Source: CAVPOO01 sp963707015 (GTDB lineage Bacteria > Pseudomonadota > Gammaproteobacteria > Thiohalobacterales > Thiohalobacteraceae). Taken from it: a DNA stretch of 64,000 bases. Numbering within the stretch: position 1 is the first letter of the stretch; every line of letters starts with the position of its first letter. Under the pieces are notes generated by a model. The model was not told where the DNA came from. It did no database searches and worked only from the letters and a program-made list of their open reading frames with translations. Location: the NCBI GenBank assembly GCA_963707015.1, contig CAVPOO010000021.1, positions 326,109-390,108 on the forward strand, read 5' to 3'. Below are positions 18,005 to 26,806 of this stretch, piece by piece. A program made the position numbers and the translations under genes.

Positions 18005-18601
18005 ATGAATCCATTAAATTCCATCCTTGGTACGATCATCTCCGGTTTTGTACTGGCGGCCATCATCGTCTTTGCACTCGGCGCCGCCGGGGCTGTAAAC
18101 CTCCTGGGACTCGAAGTCTGGTTCCATGTGCTGGCCGGGGTCGTCTGGATCGGACTGCTGTACTACTTCAATTTCGTGCAGACGCCGGCTGTCGCACAGG
18201 CACTCTCCGAGGCGAACAGCGGTGGTCCGGGTCCCGCGGCGATAAACAAGTATGTTGCCCCGCGTGCCCTGGTGTGGTTTCGCTGGGGCGCCGTGGTGAC
18301 CTGGCTCACCGGCGTGGCGGCCCTGGAGAGCCTCCGCGAAGGCGGTGCGCTTGCGGCATTCACCCTGCAGGAAGGCTCGCGAACCATTGGTATTGGCGCC
18401 TGGCTCGGAACCATCATGCTGTTCAACGTGTGGGTACTGATCTGGCCGAACCAGAAAAAGATCCTCGGCATGGTCGAAGCGACGCCGGAGCAGATCGCCA
18501 AGGGCAAGAAGGTCGCCCTCATGGCCTCGCGTACCAACACGCTGCTGTCTATTCCGATGCTGCTGTGTATGACGGGACACATGCACGGTCTGGGCTCTTA
18601 G
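18005..18601 (+). CDS. Urate-oxidase-N-like integral membrane protein
   Basis: A 198-residue membrane protein with four hydrophobic segments (about 10-32, 38-58, 92-112 and 130-150) plus a short hydrophobic C-terminus. It resembles the membrane domain of PuuD-type urate hydroxylases (Urate_ox_N): WFHVLAGVVWIGLLYYFNFVQ and conserved histidines. No cytochrome-c-like domain is attached, as in many stand-alone homologues of unknown function. CAGGGAGAT upstream is its ribosome-binding site. A terminator follows at 18651. Confidence 0.72.
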   Translation: MNPLNSILGTIISGFVLAAIIVFALGAAGAVNLLGLEVWFHVLAGVVWIGLLYYFNFVQTPAVAQALSEANSGGPGPAAINKYVAPRALVWFRWGAVVTWLTGVAALESLREGGALAAFTLQEGSRTIGIGAWLGTIMLFNVWVLIWPNQKKILGMVEATPEQIAKGKKVALMASRTNTLLSIPMLLCMTGHMHGLGS

Positions 18602-18650
18602 CACGGATTCGATCCCCGCTAGGGGACAAGCCGAACCCGATCAGACCAGC

Positions 18651-18680
18651 ATGCCCGGCCTCTGGCCGGGCATTTTTGTT
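18651..18680 (+). terminator. Rho-independent terminator
   Basis: A perfect 10-bp stem (atgcccggcc / ggccgggcat) with a tct loop is followed by tttttgtt. It lies 50 bp after the stop of the membrane protein gene and ends that transcript before argD. Confidence 0.92.
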
Positions 18681-18812
18681 GGTGAGGCAGCAGGGCGAGG
18701 CAAACACCCGTGTCCATGCCTTGCGTCATGCCGGTCAGATCTATAGAATCGAGAGTTTTTCCGGGGCGGCTCCCAATGGGCTGCCTTTTGTTTTTCAGGT
18801 GCTTACTGAAGA

Positions 18813-19997
18813 ATGACTAGCACAGCACTCATGTCGACCTACAGCCGTTTGCCCGTCCGGTTCGAACGCGGCGAGGGTGCGCGCCTGTGGGATACGCACG
18901 GCAGGGAGTACCTCGATGCCCTGGGCGGCATCGCGGTCTGCGGCCTCGGTCATGCACACCCGCGGGTCACCGAAGCGGTCTGCGAGCAGGCGAGGCGCGT
19001 GGTACACACCTCCAATCTCTACGAAATCCCGCTGCAGGAGGAACTCGCCGCGGAACTCGCCAGCATTTCCGGTATGGATCGCGCGTTTTTCTGCAACTCC
19101 GGCGCCGAGGCGAACGAAGCGGCGATCAAGATCGCCCGTCTGCTGGCCCATCACCGCAACGTCTCTGACCCGGCGATTATTGTCATGGAAGGCAGCTTTC
19201 ACGGCCGGACGCTTGCGACTCTCACCGCCACCGGCAACCGCCGTGTGCAGGCCGGCTTCGAACCGCTGGTCAAGGGCTTCGTGCGCGTGCCCTACGACGA
19301 TCTCGATGCGCTGCGCAAGGTCGCTGAAAACAGCGATAACGTGGTTGCTGTCCTGGTCGAACCGATTCAGGGCGAAGGCGGCATCCGGATTCCGGATGCC
19401 GGTTATCTGGCCGGGATACGCAGCCTGTGCGACAGCCACAACTGGCTGTTGATGCTCGATGAGGTGCAGACCGGCATGGGAAGAACCGGCCGCTGGTTTG
19501 CCTTCCAGCATACGGACATACAGCCTGATGTCATGACGCTCGCGAAGGGTCTCGGCAACGGCTTGCCCATCGGCGCCTGTCTCGCCCGAGGCGAGGCCGC
19601 CGAGGTCCTGCAGGCCGGCAATCATGGCTCCACGTTCGGCGGCAACCCCCTGGTGTGCAGCGCGGCACTGGCGGTACTTCAGACCATCGAGACAGAAAAG
19701 CTGCTGGATCGGGCCAGCACGCTTGGCGCCAGAATGCTCGACGGTTTCGCGGAAAAACTCGCTGGAACGCCGGGCATCGCAGCCATTCGCGGCAACGGCC
19801 TGATGCTGGCCGTGGAACTGAACCGCCCCTGCGGGCAACTGGTGACGCAGGCGCTGGAGCGCGGGCTGTTGATCAATGTGACCGCCGACAACGTCGTCCG
19901 ACTGTTACCGCCGCTGATTATCAGTGATGATGAGGCAACCCGCATCGTCGACGAGGTCAGTGCACTGGTTCTCGCGTTTCTGGAAACGGATGCATGA
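18813..19997 (+). CDS. argD: Acetylornithine aminotransferase
   Basis: PLP-dependent class III aminotransferase of arginine synthesis, converting N-acetylglutamate semialdehyde to N-acetylornithine. The 394 residues are of family length. The PLP-binding lysine is in MTLAKGLGNGLPIGA; LDEVQTGMGRTG holds the cofactor-contacting aspartate, and FCNSGAEANEAAIKIAR is the phosphate-binding segment. The stop overlaps the argF start by 4 bp (ATGA). The argD-argF pairing supports arginine synthesis over other omega-aminotransferase roles. Confidence 0.95.
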   Translation: MTSTALMSTYSRLPVRFERGEGARLWDTHGREYLDALGGIAVCGLGHAHPRVTEAVCEQARRVVHTSNLYEIPLQEELAAELASISGMDRAFFCNSGAEANEAAIKIARLLAHHRNVSDPAIIVMEGSFHGRTLATLTATGNRRVQAGFEPLVKGFVRVPYDDLDALRKVAENSDNVVAVLVEPIQGEGGIRIPDAGYLAGIRSLCDSHNWLLMLDEVQTGMGRTGRWFAFQHTDIQPDVMTLAKGLGNGLPIGACLARGEAAEVLQAGNHGSTFGGNPLVCSAALAVLQTIETEKLLDRASTLGARMLDGFAEKLAGTPGIAAIRGNGLMLAVELNRPCGQLVTQALERGLLINVTADNVVRLLPPLIISDDEATRIVDEVSALVLAFLETDA

Positions 19998-20902
19998 ACC
20001 CGCGCCCCCGACATTTCCTGACCCTGCTTGACCTCTCTCCGGATGAACTGCGCGGACTCATCCGGCGCGCCAGTCATCTGAGGGAGGGCCATCGCAGCGA
20101 CACGCTTCAGCAGCCCCTGAAGGGCAAGGTGCTGGCCATGGTGTTCGAGAAGTCATCGACCCGCACGCGCGTGTCCTTCGAAGCCGGCATGGCACAGCTT
20201 GGCGGTCATGCGATATTTCTGGCGCCGCGGGACACGCAGTTCGGCCGCGGCGAACCGGTGGAAGACACCGCGCGGGTCCTGTCCAGAATGGTGGACGCCA
20301 TCATGATCCGCACCTTCGAACACGAAAAGGTGGAACGCTTCGCCGCGCATTCCAGGGTCCCCGTCATCAACGCCCTGACCGACACCTATCATCCCTGCCA
20401 GCTGCTGGCCGACATGCAGACCTTCATGGAGCACCGGGGTGATATCAGGGGACGCACCGTCGCGTGGATTGGCGATGGCAACAATATGTGCCATTCCTAT
20501 ATCAACGCCGCGCGGCAGTTCGACTTCACCTTGCGTATTGCCTGCCCGGACGACTACCGGCCCGAGGCCGATATCGTTGCGGCGGCCGGCGAGCGGGTGA
20601 TACTGGAGCCGGATCCCATGCGCGCGGCACAGGGTGCCGATCTGGTGGTTACCGATGTCTGGGCCAGTATGGGCCAGGAAGAGGAACGGGCCGAGCGTAT
20701 TCAGGCCTTCGCCGGTTACCAGATCAACGACGCACTGATGGCGCAGGCCGCCAGGAACGCGCTGTTCATGCACTGCCTGCCCGCCCATCGCGGCGAAGAG
20801 GTCACGGCCTCCGTCATCGAAGGACCCCAAAGTGTCGTCTGGGACGAAGCCGAAAACCGCCTCCACGCCCAAAAGGCGCTGCTGGAATTCCTGCTGGTAT
20901 AG
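19994..20902 (+). CDS. argF: Ornithine carbamoyltransferase
   Basis: Joins carbamoyl phosphate and ornithine to give citrulline. It has 302 residues. The carbamoyl-phosphate motif is SSTRTRVSFE, followed by TDTYHPCQ, and the ornithine site has VTDVWASMGQE and HCLPAHRGEEV. It is co-transcribed with argD (4-bp overlap). Heptamer array C begins on the base after its stop codon. Confidence 0.97.
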   Translation: MNPRPRHFLTLLDLSPDELRGLIRRASHLREGHRSDTLQQPLKGKVLAMVFEKSSTRTRVSFEAGMAQLGGHAIFLAPRDTQFGRGEPVEDTARVLSRMVDAIMIRTFEHEKVERFAAHSRVPVINALTDTYHPCQLLADMQTFMEHRGDIRGRTVAWIGDGNNMCHSYINAARQFDFTLRIACPDDYRPEADIVAAAGERVILEPDPMRAAQGADLVVTDVWASMGQEEERAERIQAFAGYQINDALMAQAARNALFMHCLPAHRGEEVTASVIEGPQSVVWDEAENRLHAQKALLEFLLV

Positions 20903-20988
20903 CCTCACGCCTCACGCCTCACGCCTCACCCTCACTCCTGTCTCCCGTATTCTGTATTCTGTATTCTGTATTCTGTATTCTGTATCTG
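20903..20988. repeat. Heptanucleotide tandem array C
   Basis: Degenerate 7-bp units: four cctcacg/c units, cactcct, gtctccc, then five gtattct and a partial unit. The 86 bp exactly fill the space between the argF stop (20900-20902) and the ppx stop (20989-20991, minus strand), leaving no other intergenic sequence. Unit types differ from arrays A, B and D (gtattct and cctcacg). Confidence 0.9.
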
Positions 20989-22485
20989 TTAACCAAACCG
21001 CAGCTGGTAACCAATCGCCTCGAGGTAGCCTTGCTCCAGTTCCAGATCGCCGCGCGTCAGAGGATGCTCATCCAGCCAGCCCTCCGGAAACATCAGCTTA
21101 ACTCCCTGCTCCTGAAACATCGTCGGCACCTCCGCAATCGCAGCAGGTGACCGGGAACGGTGCAGCAGAACCGCCAGCCGCATCAGCACCACCAGTCGGG
21201 TCACCGGCCCAATCAGCCCCTTGGGCAGGGATTCAATGATGCCGGTCACCAGCCGACGCCGATGGCAGCCCACCAGGACCGCCAGCACCATCTGGTCGCG
21301 GTAGGAAAAGCCGGACAGGTCACCGTGCTGCAGCACATAGGCGCCATGTCGATGGTGCTGACTGTGGGCAATGGCAACACCCAGTTCATGCAGGCGCGCG
21401 GCCCACTCCAGCCAGTGCCGGCCCGGCGCGTCCAGCCCCCAGGTGCGAGCCGCCTGATCGAACAGAGACAGCGCCGTCACGGAGATCCTTTGCGCATGCT
21501 CGGTATCGATCTGATAGCGTTGCTCCAGCACCGCAACCGTTGCCTCACGTGTGTCCTCGTGCCGGATACGGCCGATCAGATCGTAGAGCAGACCTTCGCG
21601 CAAGGCCCCCTGCGAGACCTGCATCCGTTCAATCTCCAGCGCCTCGAAGACTGCCGACAGCACCGCAACACCACCGGGAAACACCGGTTGGCGGCCTTCC
21701 TGCAGTCCTTTCAACTCCATGGAATTCACATCGCCCGCTGTGACCAGCGCCTTGCGCAATCTGCGCAGTGAGTCCGGTGTGATCCCGTAGTCAGACCAGC
21801 CGTTGGCGGCAACGACCTCCCGCACCGCCTTGATGGTACCCGAGGCACCTGCAACCGAATCCCACCCGCGACGGCGAAACTCAACCTCGACAGGCTGCAA
21901 CTCCAGTCGCGCGGCGAGTACCGCATCACGCATGCGCGGCTTGCTGATCTTCCCGTCGGCAAAGAACGCGCGGCTCATCTGCACACAGCCCATGTACAGG
22001 CTCTCGAGATAGCGCGGCTGGAACTCCTCGCCGATGATCAGCTCGGTGCTGCCACCGCCGATATCGATGACCAGGCGACGCTTGCCTGCCTGTACCAGGC
22101 TGTGCGAAACTCCCAGGTATATCAGACGGGCCTCTTCAATGCCGGAGATAATTTCGATAGGATGCCCAAGCGCCTGCTGAGCCGCATCGAGAAAGTCACT
22201 AGTTTCATGGGCACGCCGCAAGGTGTTCGTGCCTACCACCCGCACCGCCCCTGCCGGCATCTCCCGCAGCCTTTGCCCGAACCGCTGCAGGCAGTCCAGC
22301 GCGCGCGCATTTGCCTCTGCATCGAGCCGGTCCCGTTCGTCGAGTCCCGCCGCCAGGCGCACCGGTTCACGCAGCCGGTCGATCACCTGCAGCTGCTCGT
22401 CCTGCAGGCGGGCCACGATCATGTGAAAGCTGTTGGAACCGAGATCGACAGCCGCAATGGTTTCGTAGGCGTTGGTTTCAGACAC
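20989..22485 (-). CDS. ppx: Exopolyphosphatase (Ppx/GppA family)
   Basis: Releases terminal phosphate from inorganic polyphosphate. It has 498 residues. The N-terminal actin-like ASKHA domain has AAVDLGSNSFHM, the catalytic glutamate in SGIEEARLIYLG, and the phosphate loop DIGGGSTELIIG. The C-terminal half is HD-like and helical. Length and both halves fit Ppx more than pppGpp-specific GppA, but GppA activity cannot be excluded. It is convergent with argF and divergent from the PilZ gene. Confidence 0.93.
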   Translation of the reverse strand: MSETNAYETIAAVDLGSNSFHMIVARLQDEQLQVIDRLREPVRLAAGLDERDRLDAEANARALDCLQRFGQRLREMPAGAVRVVGTNTLRRAHETSDFLDAAQQALGHPIEIISGIEEARLIYLGVSHSLVQAGKRRLVIDIGGGSTELIIGEEFQPRYLESLYMGCVQMSRAFFADGKISKPRMRDAVLAARLELQPVEVEFRRRGWDSVAGASGTIKAVREVVAANGWSDYGITPDSLRRLRKALVTAGDVNSMELKGLQEGRQPVFPGGVAVLSAVFEALEIERMQVSQGALREGLLYDLIGRIRHEDTREATVAVLEQRYQIDTEHAQRISVTALSLFDQAARTWGLDAPGRHWLEWAARLHELGVAIAHSQHHRHGAYVLQHGDLSGFSYRDQMVLAVLVGCHRRRLVTGIIESLPKGLIGPVTRLVVLMRLAVLLHRSRSPAAIAEVPTMFQEQGVKLMFPEGWLDEHPLTRGDLELEQGYLEAIGYQLRFG

Positions 22486-22713
22486 AATGTTTCACTTTCA
22501 AGCGCTGGCAGGCTGCCGCGGAAATCGTCGGGTACTATAACAGCACCCTACCCGTGGCAACATGGAAACCACGCGTGATGCGGCCTGCCCGCCTGCATCG
22601 CGCGTTTCAACTCGTACACCCTGCCGACCCTCATTACCCTGCCAGCCTCGCCTGGCATCAATATTGCTCTTCTTAAAGATGGCAACAGGGAGTAACCACC
22701 CAGGAGATACACC

Positions 22714-23031
22714 ATGTCAATAGAGCATCGATGGAGTGAGCGCAAACCGATCGCGATGGAGGTACATCTCTACCATCCTTCTGCCGGCGAGGTCATGGCG
22801 AGGACACGGGACATCAGTCTCGAAGGCATGTTCGTGGAGACGGACGCGACTGACCTGCCGGTCAACACCGAGCTCGAGGTTTCCTTCATCACGTTTGGCG
22901 AAAACGGACCCGAGCAACACCGGGTGTCGGCCTATGTCGTACATCGCAACGAGGCAGGCGTGGGGCTCATGCTTCGCCACGTCGAGTACAGCAATTTCCA
23001 TGCACTGCGTTACATGCTGAACGCCGCCTGA
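22714..23031 (+). CDS. PilZ domain protein
   Basis: A single-domain protein of 105 residues. The c-di-GMP-type motifs are an Arg-rich N-terminus (WSERKPI) and DISLEGMFVET, close to the D/NxSxxG consensus. The first motif is imperfect for RxxxR, so nucleotide binding is likely but not certain. AGGAG lies 7 bases upstream of the ATG. It is monocistronic and sits between ppx and the solitary pstS gene on opposite strands. Confidence 0.85.
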   Translation: MSIEHRWSERKPIAMEVHLYHPSAGEVMARTRDISLEGMFVETDATDLPVNTELEVSFITFGENGPEQHRVSAYVVHRNEAGVGLMLRHVEYSNFHALRYMLNAA

Positions 23032-23160
23032 GGCCCTCGGCGCCGGACCCATCCGAAAGGGCTCTGCACAGGCCTGCAAACGACCTGGGCTGCGGCTGCC
23101 AAACTGAAAGATCTTTGCAAAGCGCCGGCTGCCTGACTGCAGTCGGGACAAACGCCGTCA

Positions 23161-24138
23161 TCACTCCAGTTTTGCCAGTTCTTCTCTGACCATCTCTGCC
23201 GGCAACGGAATATAGCCATCTTTCACCACAACCTGCTGGCCGGTCTTCGACAGCACCAGGGTCAGGAATTCTTTCTCCAGCGGCGGCAACGGCCCGTTGG
23301 GGTGTTTGTTGAAATACACGTAAAGGAATCTCGCCAGTGGATAACTGCCTGTGATTGCGTTGTCGGGTGTCACCTCGACAAACTTGTCACCCGCCTTATC
23401 TGCAAGCGGGATAGCCCTGACAGCGGACGTCACGTAACCGATACTCGCGTAACCAATGCCACTGAGCGATCGGGTAACGGCCTGAACCACCAATGCAGAG
23501 CCGGGCTGCTCGTTCACCGTCGTCCTGTAATCGCCCTTGCATAGGGCCTCCTCTTTGAAATAGCCGTGGATTCCGGACATAGAGTTGCGACCGTAGAGCT
23601 GTATCGAACGATCCTTCCAGGGGCCGGTCAGACCGAGCTGGCCCCACTTCATGACAGCCGCCGGGTAACCACACTTGCGTGTCGATGAGAACACCGCGTC
23701 CACCTGCGCAATGGTCATACCGGTAACCGGGTTGTCCCTGTTCACAAACACGGCGAGGACATCGGCCGCGACCCGGACAGCGCCTGGCTTGTAGCCATAC
23801 CTCGCCTCGAAGGCGGCCTCCTCGCCGGCCGTCATCTTGCGGCTCATCGGGCCAATGCTGGACGTGCCCTCGGTCAGCGCAGGCGGGGCGGTGGACGAAC
23901 CGGCCGCCTGGATCTGTATCGTGACATTCGGATACTCGCGCTTGAACGCTTCTGCCCACAGTGTCATGAGATTCGCAAGCGTATCTGAGCCGACACTGGA
24001 GAGATTGCCCGCTACGCCATCTACCCGCCGGTAATCCGGCATTGTTGCGTCGAGCTCGGCGCCGATCGCCAGGACCGGACCTGACATCACCCAGGCAGCG
24101 GCGAAACCCATCGCTGCAACGCTTCCGAACACGTTCAT
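23161..24138 (-). CDS. pstS: Periplasmic phosphate-binding protein (PstS-like), solitary
   Basis: Exported substrate-binding protein of 325 residues. The signal peptide ends near VLAIGA. Ligand-site elements include VGSDTLANL, AGSSTAPPALTEGTSSIGPMSR and YGRNSMSGIHGYFKE. I chose the ATG at 24138, with AAGGAGGA six bases upstream, over a longer start at 24219. A Pho box lies at 24233-24250, and phoR ends just beyond that. It differs clearly from the PstS of the operon at 44793, so it may serve another affinity range or a sensing role. Confidence 0.9.
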   Translation of the reverse strand: MNVFGSVAAMGFAAAWVMSGPVLAIGAELDATMPDYRRVDGVAGNLSSVGSDTLANLMTLWAEAFKREYPNVTIQIQAAGSSTAPPALTEGTSSIGPMSRKMTAGEEAAFEARYGYKPGAVRVAADVLAVFVNRDNPVTGMTIAQVDAVFSSTRKCGYPAAVMKWGQLGLTGPWKDRSIQLYGRNSMSGIHGYFKEEALCKGDYRTTVNEQPGSALVVQAVTRSLSGIGYASIGYVTSAVRAIPLADKAGDKFVEVTPDNAITGSYPLARFLYVYFNKHPNGPLPPLEKEFLTLVLSKTGQQVVVKDGYIPLPAEMVREELAKLE

Positions 24139-24232
24139 GGTAATCCTCCTTGACAGTTGGCATCCCGGACTACCCTGCCCCGGACCCGCGCAAACCGAAA
24201 CAACCGATGCCGCCGGCATTCAATGGCAGTGT

Positions 24233-24250
24233 TGTGACGACACTGTAACA
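24233..24250 (-). promoter_or_regulatory. Pho box upstream of solitary pstS
   Basis: On the minus strand TGTTAC and CGTCAC are spaced by 11 bases (tgttacagtgtcgtcaca), fitting the PhoB direct-repeat consensus. It is about 95 bp before the pstS start. Confidence 0.7.
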
Positions 24251-24335
24251 CCCTGGCAGAAAATCCGCCTGTGTGTGTCCTGATGATGCCAGCACGCGCT
24301 GGGCGTAAACCCTGCGTGACAACGGCTCGCAGCTG

Positions 24336-25649
24336 TCAGGCTTCGACCTTGACTTGTTCACGCAGTACCCGGGAAGCAGGATAATCGCAGCGGAAGACTG
24401 TTCCGCGCCCCGGCACACTCTCGACGTGTAAGGTACCACCATGGCGCAGGAGCACATGCTTTACGATTGCCAGTCCAAGACCCGTGCCACCCCGCTGCCG
24501 GGAGCGGCTGGTATCCACCCGATAAAACCTTTCGGTCACCCGTGGCAGGTGGCGCGCGGGAATACCCATGCCCGTATCGCGAATCTCGAAGTGTGCGCCG
24601 CTGTCATCGGCGTACCAGCGCATGTCTATCTTGCCGCCCGCCGGCGTATAGCGTACGGCATTGAAGGCAAGATTGGAGAACAGGCTGCGCAGCTCTTCGC
24701 TGTTGCCATCAAGCCAGAGATCCGCATCGGCAGCGAGGGTGATCCGGTGTCCTTCTTCACCACTCAGGCGCTCGGCGTCCTCCCGGACCGACTCCAGCAT
24801 GGCGGCGACACAGACCGGCTGACTGCTCTCGATCTCATTCCTGGATTCCAGACGCGCCAGGGTCAGCAGATCATCGATGATCCGATGCATACGTTCCGCC
24901 TGTTCCCGCATGACACCGATCTGGGCTCGCCATGACTCGTGCACGCTGGCTGCATCGTCTGCCATGGGCTCGAGGTAGCCCAGCAACACCGTCAGCGGGG
25001 TGCGCAACTCGTGCGAAACATTCGCCACGAAATCACGCCGCATCTGTTCGAGTGAGCGGAACCGGGTAACGTCTCTGGCAACCAGCAGGCGCTGATTCTT
25101 GCCGTAGGGGACAATCTGCACCGACAGCGACGCCCGGTGGTCGCGCGGTGAGATCAGATCAAACGGGCTGGCATAATCGTCCCGGGCGAGACGCGACACG
25201 AAGTCCAGATTCCTGATCAGATTCCCGATACGCTGGCCGGCGTCCCGGGGATAGCGGAGTCCGAGCAGCTGGGTCGCCGCATCGTTCCACCACTCAATTT
25301 CGTCGCTGGATTTGAGAACGACCATGGCATAGGGAATAGCCGCCGTTGCGTTCTGAAACCGGCGCAACATGCTGCCGAGCTTCTTCTTGCGTTTTCGGTC
25401 GCGCTGTTGCAGCCGGTATATGTCGTGAAATATGTCCGCCCAGATGCCGTATGAATGCGGCGGCGCGGACTCGTTGCCTTCACCCAGCCAGCGCGCAAGA
25501 CGCCCTATGTTAAGCAGATGCCAGGCCGCATAGCCCGCCAGGCCGAGGCACAAGAACACCAGCACCCGATCGAATACCAGCCCGACCAGGATGCCTGCGA
25601 GACTCACGCCAGCAAGATGCCGGGATTCTTCCAGCCACGCCTTGCGCAC
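24336..25649 (-). CDS. phoR: Phosphate-regulon sensor kinase PhoR
   Basis: Sensor kinase of 437 residues. Two adjoining membrane segments (about 12-45) have almost no periplasmic loop, as in PhoR. A charged linker (DRKRKKKLGSML), a PAS domain (about 100-200), the phosphoacceptor in NVSHELRTPL, the N box NLAFNAVRYT, DTGMGIP, and GGTGLGLAIVKH follow. It starts 3 bp after the phoB stop. It is predicted to read phosphate status through PhoU and the Pst transporter. Confidence 0.95.
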   Translation of the reverse strand: MRKAWLEESRHLAGVSLAGILVGLVFDRVLVFLCLGLAGYAAWHLLNIGRLARWLGEGNESAPPHSYGIWADIFHDIYRLQQRDRKRKKKLGSMLRRFQNATAAIPYAMVVLKSSDEIEWWNDAATQLLGLRYPRDAGQRIGNLIRNLDFVSRLARDDYASPFDLISPRDHRASLSVQIVPYGKNQRLLVARDVTRFRSLEQMRRDFVANVSHELRTPLTVLLGYLEPMADDAASVHESWRAQIGVMREQAERMHRIIDDLLTLARLESRNEIESSQPVCVAAMLESVREDAERLSGEEGHRITLAADADLWLDGNSEELRSLFSNLAFNAVRYTPAGGKIDMRWYADDSGAHFEIRDTGMGIPARHLPRVTERFYRVDTSRSRQRGGTGLGLAIVKHVLLRHGGTLHVESVPGRGTVFRCDYPASRVLREQVKVEA

Positions 25650-25652
25650 TGC

Positions 25653-26345
25653 CTACTCCCGCATTGAAAACCGGTAACCCGTTCCCCGCACGGTCTGAAT
25701 CAATCGATCATGGCCCTGAGGCGCAAGCGCCTTGCGCAGACGCCGGATGTGCACGTCGACTGTCCGTTCCTCAACGTAGACATTACGTCCCCAGACACGA
25801 TCCAGCAACTGACTTCGGCTGAAAACCCGTTCCGGATGCGTCATGAAGAAGTGCAGCAGCTTGAATTCGGTCGGGCCCATTTTCAGCGTGAGCCCCGCGG
25901 CTCGAACACGGTGGCTGGAAGGGTCCAGTGTCAGCCCGTCTATCGACAAGACCTCCGTCTGTTCGGGCCCGCGACCACGACGCAGTACGGCATTGATCCG
26001 CGCCACCAGTTCTCTCGGCGAAAACGGCTTGGTGACATAGTCGTCAGCGCCGATGTTCAGACCCTTTATCTTGTCTTCTTCCTCGCTGCGGGCCGTCAGC
26101 ATGATAATGGGGATACTCCAGGTGAGCTCATCGGCCTTGAGCCGCCGCGCCAGATCGATCCCGCTCTGATCCGGCAACATCCAGTCGAGCAAAACCAGAT
26201 CAGCACCGTGGTCCGCGATTGCCACCTCGGCAGTGGCGGCATCTTCCGCCTCGACAACACGGAAACCGGCCCGCTCCAGGGTAAACCTGACAAGCTGGCG
26301 TATGGACCGCTCGTCTTCAACGATGAGAATGCGTTCCACAGTCAA
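25653..26345 (-). CDS. phoB: Phosphate-regulon response regulator PhoB
   Basis: OmpR-family regulator of 230 residues. The receiver has the acidic EDE pair, the phosphoacceptor in LVLLDWMLPDQ and the KPFSPREL lysine. The DNA-binding domain has the PhoB-type MGPTEFKLLHFFMTHPERVFSR and TVDVHIRRLRKAL. It is the first gene of phoB-phoR and has its own Pho box 41 bp upstream (26386-26404), as expected for autoregulation. Confidence 0.96.
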   Translation of the reverse strand: MTVERILIVEDERSIRQLVRFTLERAGFRVVEAEDAATAEVAIADHGADLVLLDWMLPDQSGIDLARRLKADELTWSIPIIMLTARSEEEDKIKGLNIGADDYVTKPFSPRELVARINAVLRRGRGPEQTEVLSIDGLTLDPSSHRVRAAGLTLKMGPTEFKLLHFFMTHPERVFSRSQLLDRVWGRNVYVEERTVDVHIRRLRKALAPQGHDRLIQTVRGTGYRFSMRE

Positions 26346-26385
26346 GACTCGTTTACCGGGATTGCCTGGAATTACACATGAGAAT

Positions 26386-26404
26386 TGTTACAAAACCGTT
26401 ACAT
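26386..26404 (-). promoter_or_regulatory. Pho box upstream of phoB
   Basis: On the minus strand two TGTAAC repeats are spaced by 11 bases (tgtaacggttttgtaaca). This is a near-ideal PhoB site, 41 bp before the phoB ATG. Confidence 0.82.
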
Positions 26405-26806
26405 GGACAGGCGCAAGTCAAGGTGGCAGGATCATGCGCCGGGTGGGCCGATCGCATCGGATCCCCAGGCTATGCTGCCAAGGCTTCACCGGCTGCCGCC
26501 CCACTCGAGTCGGCTGCCGGATTTCGCTCAGTCCAGCCGCCGGCAATATGAAGCCGGCTTGCGCCCTGATCAACACCCGAACCCGCTGACGCGGCAACCC
26601 CGGGTAGGCGGAAGGCATGGTCAGTCGCTTGCTTCAGAGTCGGCAGAGTTCGATCGGAAATGATTCGAAAGCGGGCCAGATCGTAGTCCAGCGTCGGGTG
26701 TTACCACACCGTCATTCGGCGTCTGGAAAGCGGCCTCCCTGGAAGGCAACACGAGAGGACCTGACCGCGCGGCGCGCTCCAGCGTATCTTGCCTCCGCGC
26801 CGGTGC
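26405..26806. other. Intergenic region, no gene seen
   Basis: About 400 bp between phoB (starting leftwards) and the stop of a histidine phosphatase gene. Short open frames here lack ribosome-binding sites and family features. I see no terminator with a T-tract and no repeat shared with other parts of the window. Confidence 0.4.
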
